From Nitrososphaeraceae archaeon (GTDB lineage: Archaea > Thermoproteota > Nitrososphaeria > Nitrososphaerales > Nitrososphaeraceae): 12,584 bases of DNA. Shown in pieces: positions 1-6,421 of this stretch (position 1 is its first letter; each line of letters opens with the position of its first letter). The stretch spans positions 1 to 12,584 of the forward strand of contig JAREAJ010000039.1 of NCBI GenBank assembly GCA_029240395.1, written 5' to 3'. A program made the translations under genes and the position numbers. The notes beneath the pieces were generated by a model. That model was not told where the DNA came from and ran no database searches. It saw nothing but the letters and a program-made list of their open reading frames with translations.

Positions 1-309
1 GTACGCATGATCTAAGATCACTATTTTTGTGGCCTGCCCTTGACGTAAATGACAACGGCGTACAAAATGAAGTTCGATTGATTTAGAAAGAACATGGGCG
101 CAGAGGGACTCGGCAGAAAAACATTCAAAATTTAGACCCAGTTCGACTAGAAGCTGGACCCAAGGGGTTTGATTCCTGCATGTAAATCGATTCAATATCG
201 AGTATTATACCTTTATTCTAGTGCTATCATCAAATGAGAGCGACAACTGATCATCCTTCGCATTACAACCTTTTATGCTTACACAAGACTGAGTCTATGT
301 GCATATAGA
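1..309. other. Non-coding stretch
   Basis: No convincing gene is visible on either strand. The stretch holds one partial copy of the dispersed repeat (listed separately) at about 95-139. The base right of that copy, 137-160, reads CCCAGTTCGACTAGAAGCTGG, an imperfect palindrome whose outer CCAG and CTGG can pair. The remainder is AT-rich and only short, unconvincing ORFs cross it. Confidence 0.6.
95..139 (+). repeat. Dispersed repeat, copy 1 (left arm lost)
   Basis: This copy carries the core GGGCGCAGAGGGACTCGG followed by CAGAAAAACATTCAAAATTT and AGACCC, which match the right half of copies at 7663, 10588 and 5173. The T-rich left arm seen in the full copies (GGTCCATTTTTTGAAC) is not recognisable here, so the copy is either truncated or decayed on that side. 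It lies between genes. Confidence 0.75.
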
Positions 310-513
310 TCACAGCGCTTTCTTACTTCGTCTCTCTACTGTCCTAGGCTTTGCCCTGAGTCTACAACCACAACATGGACACCACCACCCATCCCACTTG
401 ATAAATAATTCGCAGACTGCACACCTTTTCTGTCCCGCTGAATATCTTCCTCCTCCAGAACCAACGGACGGCTTAAGAGCTTTATGTCGTTTGCATATAC
501 CTTTGCATGCCAA
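310..513 (-). CDS. Small zinc-ribbon protein
   Basis: The 67-residue product has a C-terminal zinc ribbon: Cys31-x2-Cys34, a FIKWDG turn at about 37-42, then WCPCCGCRLR with Cys45, Cys47, Cys48 and Cys50, ending in a basic tail. This arrangement, a CxxC, about ten residues with IKWDG, CPCCG and a basic RLR.KPR tail, is what I recognise from small archaeal (thaumarchaeal) zinc-ribbon proteins of unknown function. Four of the six cysteines are expected to bind one zinc ion. The frame opens with TTG at 513; there is no ATG in frame, and the first 25 residues look less conserved, so the true start is uncertain. A TTTTTATAG box lies near 526-534. The plus-strand ORF over the same DNA is a shadow rich in His and Pro. 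No partner genes are adjacent. Nucleic-acid or protein binding is a guess only. Confidence 0.62.
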   Translation of the reverse strand: MACKGICKRHKALKPSVGSGGGRYSAGQKRCAVCELFIKWDGWWCPCCGCRLRAKPRTVERRSKKAL

Positions 514-920
514 CTATAATCACGGGCTATAAAAATAGCGAGATAAAATAACAGCAAAATGACAGTATCTCCAAAGAATACAAGAACTGAGATAAGTACG
601 CATATTCTGCTCGACGCTTACTTTTGCTGTCTCTGCGTTACTAATGACATGTTACCTAGATTGATAAGGTGATCATAGCCCCTCTCTACTTGTGCATTTT
701 TATTCTCTTTGTGTTCTATTCGTATCATGTATGGTATTGCGGGTTTATTACTAATTAACTATTAGGCACTATGTAAGAAGTTAGGCACTATGATTTTAGT
801 GAAACTCAAAAATGCTGTCAGAATAGAGCGTATATGTTGTAATTTTCGTTATTGAGCATATGTCCGGGTCTCCTGGCGGGATCATATTATGTCGAATTAA
901 AAAGAACCGTGATGCTAGCA

Positions 921-962
921 GGTCCATTTTGAACGATTTTTTATTTTAGGCGGGCCCGTCGG
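921..962 (+). repeat. Dispersed repeat, copy 2 (left half)
   Basis: The left arm GGTCCATTTTGAACGA, the T-rich segment TTTTTATTTTAGG and CGGGCCCG match the full copies at 4598 and 5144. After the GGGCCC core the sequence diverges to GTCGGGATTAGATTCCC and does not continue with the usual GACTCGGCAGAAAAAC half. Read on the minus strand this end is CCCGACGGGCCCGCC, which resembles the 3' acceptor end of a tRNA. Confidence 0.7.
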
Positions 963-1161
963 GATTAGATTCCCACATATAATCGGGTTCTACTACTAAC
1001 CAAGCTTTAGAGGTTATCTATAACCGTAACGGGGTTTGGATCCTTCGGATTGCTATGAGATGGTTTCATGGTCCAAAATAGATCTTGAAAACAGGTTATT
1101 AATTCAGTTTACCTGTATGTAATAAAATGGAGGTCATTTCAGCTCCTAGTGCTAACCGATA

Positions 1162-1183
1162 TCTATAGGGGTAACAATAAAGT
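1162..1183 (+). promoter_or_regulatory. Possible TATA region for the flavoprotein gene
   Basis: TCTATAG at 1162-1168 lies about 33 bases before the ATG at 1198, and CAATAAAGT at 1175-1183 lies about 31 bases before the alternative ATG at 1210. Either could act as an archaeal TATA box giving a very short leader. No Shine-Dalgarno sequence is evident. Which ATG is used cannot be decided from this. Confidence 0.3.
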
Positions 1184-1197
1184 AGTTTAAGTGTGCT

Positions 1198-3033
1198 ATG
1201 AGATCATGTATGACAAGTAAGAAAAATGACTGCAAAAGATCTTATCGCTCTTGTGATGTCCTTATCATAGGTGGAGGCTCCGCAGGCTTGCGTGCGGCCA
1301 TAGAAGCTCATGATGCAGGGTCACAGGTTCTTATTGTTAGCAAAAGTAGAAGAGGGGATCCGCATACGGTGCTTGCACGTGGTGGCATCAATGCAGCCCT
1401 TGGAACAATGGATCCACAAGATAATTGGATGATACATGCTGCTGACACTCTACGTGAAGGATTGTTTATTGGTGACTACGACAAGGTAGAGATGCTTTGC
1501 AAAAGTGCACCTGATGCTTTAACAGAACTTGTAAATTGGGGCGCTCGTTTTCACAGAGAACCTGACGGCAGACTAACGCAGCGTTTCTTTGGTGCTCACA
1601 CCTACAGAAGGACATGCTTCTATGGTGATTGGACAGGCAAAGAAATAATCCGTGTATTGATGAAACAAGTTCGTCTGCGCAAAATCAAATTTGTCGATAG
1701 TGTCTATATTACGAAATTATTGAAATCAACAGATATAGACAAGACACAAGTAGAGAAGGAGAAAAATGAAAGAGAAGAAGAAATCTTGGGGGCTATGGGC
1801 ATAGATCTCAAAAAGAAAAATATTATCATTTTCAAAGCCAAATGCGTAATACTGGCAACAGGAGGATATACTAGGGTCTACCCAGTAAGTAGTTCAAGAA
1901 TTTTTGAAAACTATGGCGATGGCGTGGCTCTAGCGTACGAGGCGGGTGTAGATTTAGTCGATATGGAGATGGTTCAATTTCATCCCACAGGAATGGTCTG
2001 GCCAAAGAAAGCTGTGGGCACGCTTGCGACAGAAGCAATACGGGGAGAAGGAGGATTCTTGTTAAATTCTAAAGGTGAAAGATTTATGAAAAATTACTAT
2101 CCACAGCGAATGGAGCTCGGGCCGCGAGATGTCGTGGCTCGCTCAATTTATAACGAAATTATGTCTGGAAGAGGTACCAAACATGGTGGTGTTTGGCTAG
2201 ATGTAACGCACTTGCCAAAATCGAAAATTATGGAAAGATTGCCAACCATGTACGACCAGTTCAAGCGAATTGCAGGAGTTGATATTTCTAAGGAAAAAAT
2301 GGAAGTTGCTCCAACTGCGCATTATTCGATGGGAGGTGTCAAGGTCGATTTGAAGTGTCACACAAAAATAAAAGGATTATTTGCAGTAGGCGAAGTGGCA
2401 GGTCAAGTACACGGGGCAAATCGCCTAGGCGGTAACAGTCTGCTTGAAACAGTGGTATTTGGCAAAATTGCTGGAAGGGCAGCAGCTACTAAGGTAACGA
2501 GGGAAAAGAAGAGAACCACAAACGGCAGATCCTCAAAATCATCTATCCTTGGAATAACATATAATGAAGAAAAGAGGCTCGCATATACTTTGTTTGCTGT
2601 TAAACAACCTCTTAGAATCCTTCGTCAGGTTCAACAAGTCATGCAGGAGAACGCAGGAATAATTAGAGAAGCTATCAAATTGCGAAAAGCAATAAAGAAA
2701 ATTTTAGAGTTAGAAAAGACATTTTATTCCAAACACAGCGTCCTAAAGAGCTTTAGGGATTATGAGAATGTTATCAATACATGGGAAGTCAAGTCTGCCC
2801 TGGTTGTTTGTGAAGCTGTCCTAAGAAGTGCCTTGATGCGACAGGAGAGTAGGGGAGCCCACTACAGATCTGATTTTCCAGAGAGAGATGACAGCAAGTG
2901 GGAAGAAAATATTCATTGCACAAGAAGGGGAAAAGAAATGGTTATGTTCAAACTTCCAGTGAGTAAGATAAGAGAACCAATAGAGGAATTGCTAAAAGCA
3001 GAAATGAAAGTCGAACATCATCTTCTTGAATAA
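1198..3033 (+). CDS. SDH/fumarate reductase-type flavoprotein
   Basis: The 611-residue product belongs to the succinate dehydrogenase/fumarate reductase flavoprotein family, which interconverts succinate and fumarate on FAD and normally passes electrons to an Fe-S subunit. Seen here are the FAD-binding GGGSAG (25-30), PHTVLARGGI with His56 at the position that covalently binds FAD in SdhA/FrdA (absent in L-aspartate oxidase), FHPTG (His262), TEAIRGEGG (Glu279, Arg282), PRDVVARSI (Arg310), AHYSMGG (His375) and HGANRLGGNSLL (Arg409). All usual catalytic positions are therefore kept. The C-terminal helical region includes ESRGAHYRSDFPERDD. A charged insert lies at about 177-208. Length is slightly above the usual 560-600. 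No sdhB, sdhC or sdhD gene lies within reach on either side, so this is a stand-alone copy, perhaps a paralogue of an operon-borne SdhA or an enzyme with another substrate. Start: ATG 1198; ATG 1210 is an alternative. The symbol sdhA is not assigned because the partners are missing. Confidence 0.9.
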   Translation: MRSCMTSKKNDCKRSYRSCDVLIIGGGSAGLRAAIEAHDAGSQVLIVSKSRRGDPHTVLARGGINAALGTMDPQDNWMIHAADTLREGLFIGDYDKVEMLCKSAPDALTELVNWGARFHREPDGRLTQRFFGAHTYRRTCFYGDWTGKEIIRVLMKQVRLRKIKFVDSVYITKLLKSTDIDKTQVEKEKNEREEEILGAMGIDLKKKNIIIFKAKCVILATGGYTRVYPVSSSRIFENYGDGVALAYEAGVDLVDMEMVQFHPTGMVWPKKAVGTLATEAIRGEGGFLLNSKGERFMKNYYPQRMELGPRDVVARSIYNEIMSGRGTKHGGVWLDVTHLPKSKIMERLPTMYDQFKRIAGVDISKEKMEVAPTAHYSMGGVKVDLKCHTKIKGLFAVGEVAGQVHGANRLGGNSLLETVVFGKIAGRAAATKVTREKKRTTNGRSSKSSILGITYNEEKRLAYTLFAVKQPLRILRQVQQVMQENAGIIREAIKLRKAIKKILELEKTFYSKHSVLKSFRDYENVINTWEVKSALVVCEAVLRSALMRQESRGAHYRSDFPERDDSKWEENIHCTRRGKEMVMFKLPVSKIREPIEELLKAEMKVEHHLLE

Positions 3034-3051
3034 AGAGTACAAGATGCATCG

Positions 3052-3090
3052 CCTCAGCACCGACGAGTCTCTAACGCTGAGACGGTTTTT
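3052..3090 (+). terminator. Hairpin plus T-run after the flavoprotein gene
   Basis: Starting about 20 bases after the stop codon, GTCTC (3067-3071) pairs with GAGAC (3079-3083) around a 7-base loop, followed by GGTTTTT ending at 3090. A competing longer pairing is CTCAGC (3053-3058) with GCTGAG (3076-3081). In archaea the T-run alone often ends transcription, so the hairpin may be secondary. Confidence 0.5.
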
Positions 3091-3174
3091 AGAATATTGA
3101 AGTTACCAATAAAATCTCTTATTTGAATAATTGATACTCTGGACGATCTAGAATTCCTGTTGGTCAGCACATTT

Positions 3175-3429
3175 TTATCCATTGAACCAACATACTTCCC
3201 AAACGAAGGATATTTCTTTTGTCATAGGCATATACTGTTCTGCTCTCTTAACCACAAAGCGGATCGAACTAGCTCTTTTAACTGCTTCCGCTAGCCCCTC
3301 ACCATTATTCAACAGCTTATGATGAAAGGTATCAAAGACAATCGGAATCCCAGCTTTTGCATGAATACTCAGGCATTCGTTAAGGCTGAAAAGACGGTCA
3401 TCATTTTCTACATGGCTCCTCCTTTTGGT
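3175..3429 (-). pseudogene. UV-damage endonuclease (UvdE/UvsE) fragment
   Basis: On the minus strand, translation gives HVENDDRLFSLNECLSIHAK (3414-3355) followed by AGIPIVFDTFHHKLLNNGEG, the hallmark middle of UVDE-type endonucleases. These are TIM-barrel metal enzymes that nick DNA 5' to UV lesions. The ENDD glutamate and the D..HH metal ligands are present. The N-terminal half with the first His ligands is absent, and the frame stops at 3175, before the C-terminal His and Glu ligands. Just before that stop a neighbouring frame reads YPSFGKYVGSMDKN, possibly a shifted continuation. There is no start codon. The fragment begins directly after the TAG of the upstream radical SAM gene and is in the same frame as it, so readthrough would fuse the two. 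It is a dead remnant truncated at both ends; the identity of the family is well supported. Confidence 0.82.
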
Positions 3430-3435
3430 ACATGC

Positions 3436-4371
3436 CTATCTAGTGCCGAAAGCAAGTTTACTGATTAAAGCGGTTTGTCGGCGTTCAATGATAGTCAAGA
3501 TTGATGGGTAGATGTTACAACCACAATTTTCGCACATGAACGATGTTGCTTCGCCAAAAACACATGTTGGCTTACGGGTACCATAAGCATCGTATGATTC
3601 TACAAACCATGTAGGACAACGTTTGGACCATTGGTTGGTTCTCATTAGATTGAGCTCGTTGTCTGAGTTTAAGATGTAGTCTCCATAAAAGAGACGTTTC
3701 AGCCTTTGTATTTCGTCGATATCCTTCTGGCGTTCTACATGCGACAGATATAACGTATCCTTTGGATTCATAGGAGTAGACCATGCAAAACATATTCCTT
3801 TCGCTCCCAGGCCTTTTGCTGCTTCAACAATGCTCTGTATTTTGGCATGGTTAAGCCTGCTAAGTGTAGTGTTGCAATAGCAATCTGCAGAAATACCAGA
3901 TGAAATATTTTGTCTTATCTTCGCAAAGACTCCTTTACCTCTGATACGGTCGTGTGTTTCCTCATCGCCGTCAAGGCTCACTATATACAAGGTATTTCTG
4001 AACCTTGGGAAGCCAAAAGTTCCGTTTGTTACTATCCAGGTCTGGTCAAAGATTTCTGCGGCCACTTTGCACTTTTCACGAGATTGTTCAGTTAGGAGGG
4101 GTTCGCCGTCAGTTAGGGTCGCATGCCTAATTCCGCGCTTACGCAACATTAGACACAATTCCTTGAAAGCATCTACAGTAAGCTCCTGCCGCGGTTGTCT
4201 GGTATTCTGTTCTTTAGCTACTGCTCTGGGAAAGGCCGTATAGCAAAATGAACATGCCAAATTGCATGCCAAGGTTGGAGCCAGTGAGCATGCAAAAGGC
4301 TTCTTATCGTGGAGTATGGACGTCCTAATGATGCGGTAGTGAAAGTATGCCTTTTGTATTGTACCAACCAA
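3436..4371 (-). CDS. Radical SAM enzyme with C-terminal Cys cluster
   Basis: This 311-residue protein has the radical SAM signature CNLACSFC (Cys36, Cys40, Cys43: CxxxCxxC), which ligates the [4Fe-4S] cluster that cleaves S-adenosylmethionine. It also has a DGEP motif (88-91) in place of the usual GGEP, IVTNGT (113-118) and SLDGDEETHDRIRG (132-145), all typical of the partial TIM barrel. The C-terminal region carries Cys252, Cys270, Cys280, Cys283 and Cys285, spaced as in auxiliary-cluster (SPASM-like) domains. Substrate is unknown. The frame opens with TTG at 4371, with no in-frame ATG nearby. A GATATATTC box at 4398-4406 is about 30 bases upstream and supports a start near here. Directly downstream, in the same frame after TAG, lies a UVDE fragment; whether the last residues are native or altered by that rearrangement is unclear. 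Confidence 0.85.
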   Translation of the reverse strand: MVGTIQKAYFHYRIIRTSILHDKKPFACSLAPTLACNLACSFCYTAFPRAVAKEQNTRQPRQELTVDAFKELCLMLRKRGIRHATLTDGEPLLTEQSREKCKVAAEIFDQTWIVTNGTFGFPRFRNTLYIVSLDGDEETHDRIRGKGVFAKIRQNISSGISADCYCNTTLSRLNHAKIQSIVEAAKGLGAKGICFAWSTPMNPKDTLYLSHVERQKDIDEIQRLKRLFYGDYILNSDNELNLMRTNQWSKRCPTWFVESYDAYGTRKPTCVFGEATSFMCENCGCNIYPSILTIIERRQTALISKLAFGTR

Positions 4372-4556
4372 TGTTATCAGTAATGTGGTTGCCCGTAGAA
4401 TATATCAGTTGATGCTTCTAGTGTCTGGATTAATCGGTAATCGAGAGTCTGGTAATGAATTTTTTATTGATATTGCTAATGACTTCTTGTTGTTGTCACA
4501 TTTAGAATTCTGTTGGCAAATTTACCTCCACAAGAATCTACTATTAATATAAAGTA

Positions 4557-4590
4557 GGACCCGAAGGTTTCCGAGAGAAACACTTTAAAG
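4557..4590 (+). repeat. Degenerate repeat copy
   Basis: GGACCCGAAGGTTTCCGAGA followed by GAAACACTTTAAAG aligns loosely with the right half of the dispersed element (GGGCCCAGAGGGACTCGGCA, then GAAAAACCTTCAAAATT). It sits 7 bases before full copy 3 in the same orientation. The match is weak enough that chance similarity cannot be excluded. Confidence 0.35.
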
Positions 4591-4597
4591 AGCACTA

Positions 4598-4677
4598 AGT
4601 CCATTTTTTGAATGATTTTTTTATTTTAAGCGGGCCCAGAGGGTTTTGGCAGAAAAACCTTCGAATTTTAGGCTCAG
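4598..4677 (+). repeat. Dispersed repeat, copy 3 (full)
   Basis: A full-length element of about 80 bases: left arm AGTCCATTTTTTGAA, T-rich segment GATTTTTTATTTTAAG, core CGGGCCCAGAGGG, segment TTTTGGCAGAAAAACC and right arm TTCGAATTTTAGGCTC. Left and right arms are inverted repeats of each other with a few mismatches, and the inner TTTTT and AAAAA runs also pair, so the unit can fold into one long hairpin. It carries no ORF. Confidence 0.85.
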
Positions 4678-4903
4678 AAATGCTTGAAAAGAGAGTGTTC
4701 TATATCTCTGTTGTTTGAGTATAGGTAATATTTTATCATGTATCCTTAAGCTTCCTCTCGCTTTCATTATTATTTCCATTCCCATATTTTTCCTGATTTT
4801 CTGGTTCCATCTGGATTATCTTCATATACGTATAGTCCAATAGCAACACACTTGCAAGACAACAAACCTTAAAGCAAGAGAAGCGCACTAAACATGTAGA
4901 ATA

Positions 4904-5107
4904 TTGCCCAGCTGTCACCCTGATATATACAGAAGGAACTTTGCTGCGTGGTGTGAAGAATGTAACGCAGTATTCGGCAACTCAGTCCTTGCAAAGCAGC
5001 ATCGCGACACAAAGAAACATAAGGTAAATGTAACCGAATATCTGGCTAGCGAGCCCGCGTACTTTTCTTACATTACCAGTGTTCTAGAAAACGACATACC
5101 GCCATAA
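4904..5107 (+). CDS. Small C2H2 zinc-finger protein
   Basis: The 67-residue product contains one textbook C2H2 finger: Cys17-x2-Cys20-x12-His33-x5-His39, within WCEECNAVF (16-24) and AKQHRDTKKHK (30-40). The long His spacing and the HRDTKKHK tail resemble matrin/U1-type fingers that bind RNA or DNA. A 28-residue acidic-aromatic tail follows (YLASEPAYFSYITSVLEND). Single-finger proteins of this kind are common in thaumarchaeal genomes, with roles unknown. The only start in frame is TTG at 4904; an ATG at 4894 is followed at once by TAG in another frame, so the 5' end may be damaged or a non-ATG start used. It stands alone between repeat copies, with a hairpin (5126-5140) and T-rich repeat copy 4 directly downstream. 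Confidence 0.6.
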   Translation: MPSCHPDIYRRNFAAWCEECNAVFGNSVLAKQHRDTKKHKVNVTEYLASEPAYFSYITSVLENDIPP

Positions 5108-5125
5108 GTTCTTGCTCCTCCCAGC

Positions 5126-5140
5126 GGCTCTTTTTGAGCC
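5126..5140 (+). terminator. Small hairpin after the C2H2 gene
   Basis: GGCTC-TTTTT-GAGCC forms a perfect 5-base stem with a T5 loop, 18 bases after the stop codon. The T-rich left half of repeat copy 4 (runs of six T) follows within 10-25 bases. Together they could end transcription of the finger gene; archaeal terminators often need only the T-runs. Confidence 0.35.
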
Positions 5141-5143
5141 AGT

Positions 5144-5220
5144 GGGTCCATTTTTTGAACTTTTTTATTTTAGGCGGGCCTACAAGGACTCGGCAGAAAA
5201 ACGTTTAAAATTAAGACTCA
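5144..5220 (+). repeat. Dispersed repeat, copy 4 (full)
   Basis: Left arm GGGTCCATTTTTTGAAC, T-rich TTTTTTATTTTAGG, core CGGGCCTACAAGGACTCGG, then CAGAAAAACGTTTAAAATTA and AGACTC. The core differs from the other copies (GGGCCTACAAGG in place of GGGCCCAGAGGG) but both arms are intact and inverted relative to each other. It begins 37 bases after the C2H2 gene. Confidence 0.85.
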
Positions 5221-5324
5221 ATGCTCTCAGAATATGGACCCGACCGGTGCGCGTTGAAATCAGTTTGTTGAAAAGGCTCAGGAATTGGAATAAGACATAA
5301 CTAAAAAGTTTTTGAACAATTAGA

Positions 5325-5636
5325 AGGGTTCTGTGGGATTCAATATTACATGGTTGGGGGGTTCTATGATATTTACGATTATTAGGCGATGCCGGAGGGC
5401 GCGACTAACTACAGTAAGAAAAACTGACCGCCTCCGAAATGACCTTGTGTAAACCTTATTTTATTTTTCAGGTTCTGCTAACTCTCGTCGGATGATTGCT
5501 GCCAACAGGTATGATGCTTCGCCTTGTGTCTTTGTGTGCGACAAATTGCGCGGGCTAGTCTCGTATTCGCCGTGACCAGTCGATCACTTGCGGAAAGAAA
5601 ATTTGACGATAGCAAACGATAACTTAACAGAACCCT
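5325..5636. repeat. Inverted pair AGGGTTCTGT/ACAGAACCCT
   Basis: Two exact 10-base inverted copies at 5325-5334 and 5627-5636 frame about 290 bases of unusual composition. They could be the ends of a decayed insertion, but no transposase residue is recognisable between them and no target duplication is obvious. A 10-base match over this distance can arise by chance in a repeat-rich region. Confidence 0.25.
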
Positions 5637-5723
5637 AAGTGGAACACTGGTGAAAATTCGGGTGAAATTGGCGGGCTGTTAATTTCGGTCATAGAGAGTT
5701 GAATTAGGGTGATAACATATACG

Positions 5724-5903
5724 TCAATATGAAACGTGGGTTTCACTTAGACTATTGTGATTTACGATCTTTCTGTTTTCATTACAACCATCACAAATTC
5801 TTACTGTGTGCCAGCCTTCTTCATCAGACATTGCTATTGGTTTAAGTGCTAACCAGTAGCAGTTTTTCTTTTGGTGTCTGGGAATGTTTGCTCTGATCCA
5901 TAG
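5724..5903 (-). CDS. Possible small CxxC protein, start unclear
   Basis: A frame open from 5903 to TGA at 5724 reads ANIPRHQKKNCYWLALKPIA and then MSDEEGWHTVRICDGCNENR. The mix of Trp, His and a CxxC pair looks protein-like, not random. The only ATG in frame is at 5831 (35 residues, MSDEEGW), yet the residues before it also look coding. ATG codons at 5924 and 5903 lie in a neighbouring frame (MVQRRLT, MDQSKHS), so the gene may be frameshifted near its start. It lies 24 bases downstream of the NTF2-like gene on the same strand and may share its transcript. I do not recognise the family; the CxxC could be half of a metal site. Confidence 0.35.
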   Translation of the reverse strand, partial: LWIRANIPRHQKKNCYWLALKPIAMSDEEGWHTVRICDGCNENRKIVNHNSLSETHVSY

Positions 5904-5927
5904 TTAGCCTTCTTTGTACCATCTCGC

Positions 5928-6374
5928 CTATCTTTGTGGCCGAATGAAAGGTCGCGGGTCGAAAAGAGCCCTTAGCGAACTTATTTTCCCACCATCGACG
6001 TGGAACCATAAAGATGTAAAGACCGTTGACGAGATTCTGGGAAGATTCGTTTCGTGGAGAATGCAGACATCGTCGCCATCGACGAAAACCTTTTTGATAT
6101 CTAATTTCGGCAGGTGCAAGCTTTCATTATACTTGAGGTATGGTTCAGCACTATCAAATGAATTAAGAGGCGACACGTACGACACGTTATCCTTCAGATA
6201 GCTTCTGGCAGTTTTGAAGTCCTGGCGTTCTGTTATTAAGTCTACGTACTCCATTACGATTTCCTTCGCGCTTTTAGCAGATTCATTTTTTTCCAGTGTT
6301 CCATTTTGACTGTCATTTGCATCGTTTGATTTTGGATTCATTTCTAATGTATCCATGCCTGTAGTAATAACCAA
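5928..6374 (-). CDS. NTF2/SnoaL-like protein
   Basis: The product (148 residues from TTG 6374, or 142 from ATG 6356) has a low-complexity acidic N-terminus and then an NTF2/SnoaL-like cone fold from about residue 35. The fold is suggested by AKEIVMEYVDLITERQDFKT (helix), YLKDNVSYVSP, the strand KVFVDGDDVCILHE and a final FTSLWFHVDGGKISSLRALF strand pair ending in DPRPF. Such proteins bind or isomerise small hydrophobic ligands or serve as interaction modules; the substrate here is not readable. ATG 6356 is the better start because a TATATAA box (6380-6386) sits 27 bases upstream, giving a leaderless transcript. A small CxxC ORF follows 24 bases downstream. The terminator of the AHSA1 gene separates it from the genes to the right. 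Confidence 0.8.
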   Translation of the reverse strand: MVITTGMDTLEMNPKSNDANDSQNGTLEKNESAKSAKEIVMEYVDLITERQDFKTARSYLKDNVSYVSPLNSFDSAEPYLKYNESLHLPKLDIKKVFVDGDDVCILHETNLPRISSTVFTSLWFHVDGGKISSLRALFDPRPFIRPQR

Positions 6375-6375
6375 C

Positions 6376-6415
6376 GGGTTATATAACCCTATCGTTATAT
6401 GAATATATATTCATA
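6376..6415 (-). promoter_or_regulatory. Promoter with two perfect palindromes
   Basis: GGGTTATATAACCC (6376-6389) is a perfect 14-base palindrome containing a TATATAA box 27 bases before ATG 6356. TATGAATATATATTCATA (6398-6415) is a perfect 18-base palindrome just upstream. The first would double as TATA box and possible operator. The second could be an operator for a dimeric repressor or simply an AT-rich promoter element. The 10-mer ATCGTTATAT (6391-6400) joins them. Confidence 0.5.
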
Positions 6416-6421
6416 CATGCC

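Larger units (their letters stand above)
514..1197. other. Long intergenic region before the flavoprotein gene
   Basis: I find no supportable gene in this AT-rich stretch of about 680 bases. It holds a 12-base direct repeat TTAGGCACTATG at 762-773 and 781-792 (19-base period), repeat copy 2 at 921-960, and an inverted pair ACAGGT/ACCTGT at 1091-1096 and 1111-1116, about 80 bases before the flavoprotein start, that could be an operator. None of these has known function. Confidence 0.55.
4372..4903. other. Intergenic region with repeat copies
   Basis: About 530 bases without a supportable gene. It contains the promoter region of the minus-strand radical SAM gene (4398-4406), an imperfect inverted pair CTACT/AGTAG (4538-4542 and 4553-4557), a degenerate repeat copy (4557-4590) immediately followed by a full copy (4598-4677), and AT-rich DNA crossed only by a low-quality minus-strand frame at 4736-4918. 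Confidence 0.55.
5108..5723. other. Repeat-rich intergenic region
   Basis: About 600 bases without a supportable gene. It holds a hairpin (5126-5140), repeat copy 4 (5144-5220), a segment CAATTAGAAGGGTTCTGTGG at 5317-5336 that resembles the flank of repeat copy 6 (10639-10661), a second GGGTTCTATGATATT at 5359-5373, and an inverted pair AGGGTTCTGT (5325-5334)/ACAGAACCCT (5627-5636) framing about 300 bases that are locally more GC-rich and might be a decayed insertion. A short frame at 5490-5575 is too weak to call. Confidence 0.5.

Noticed and set aside
299..557. Plus-strand frame 299-532 and minus-strand frame 336-557
   Set aside because: They overlap the zinc-ribbon gene in other frames and have compositions (His/Pro runs, Gly/Val runs) typical of shadows; the zinc-ribbon frame explains the DNA better.
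921..1040. A complete tRNA gene on the minus strand ending at the GGGCCCGCC core
   Set aside because: No matching 5' acceptor strand, D-arm or anticodon arm could be found upstream; only the 3' end resembles a tRNA.
4736..4918. 60-residue minus-strand frame with GTG start
   Set aside because: Asn/Lys/Glu-rich low-complexity tail, no motif, no promoter; overlaps the C2H2 gene start. Likely chance in AT-rich DNA.
5112..5300. 62-residue plus-strand frame
   Set aside because: It is made almost wholly of repeat copy 4 and its flanks, which are non-coding elsewhere.
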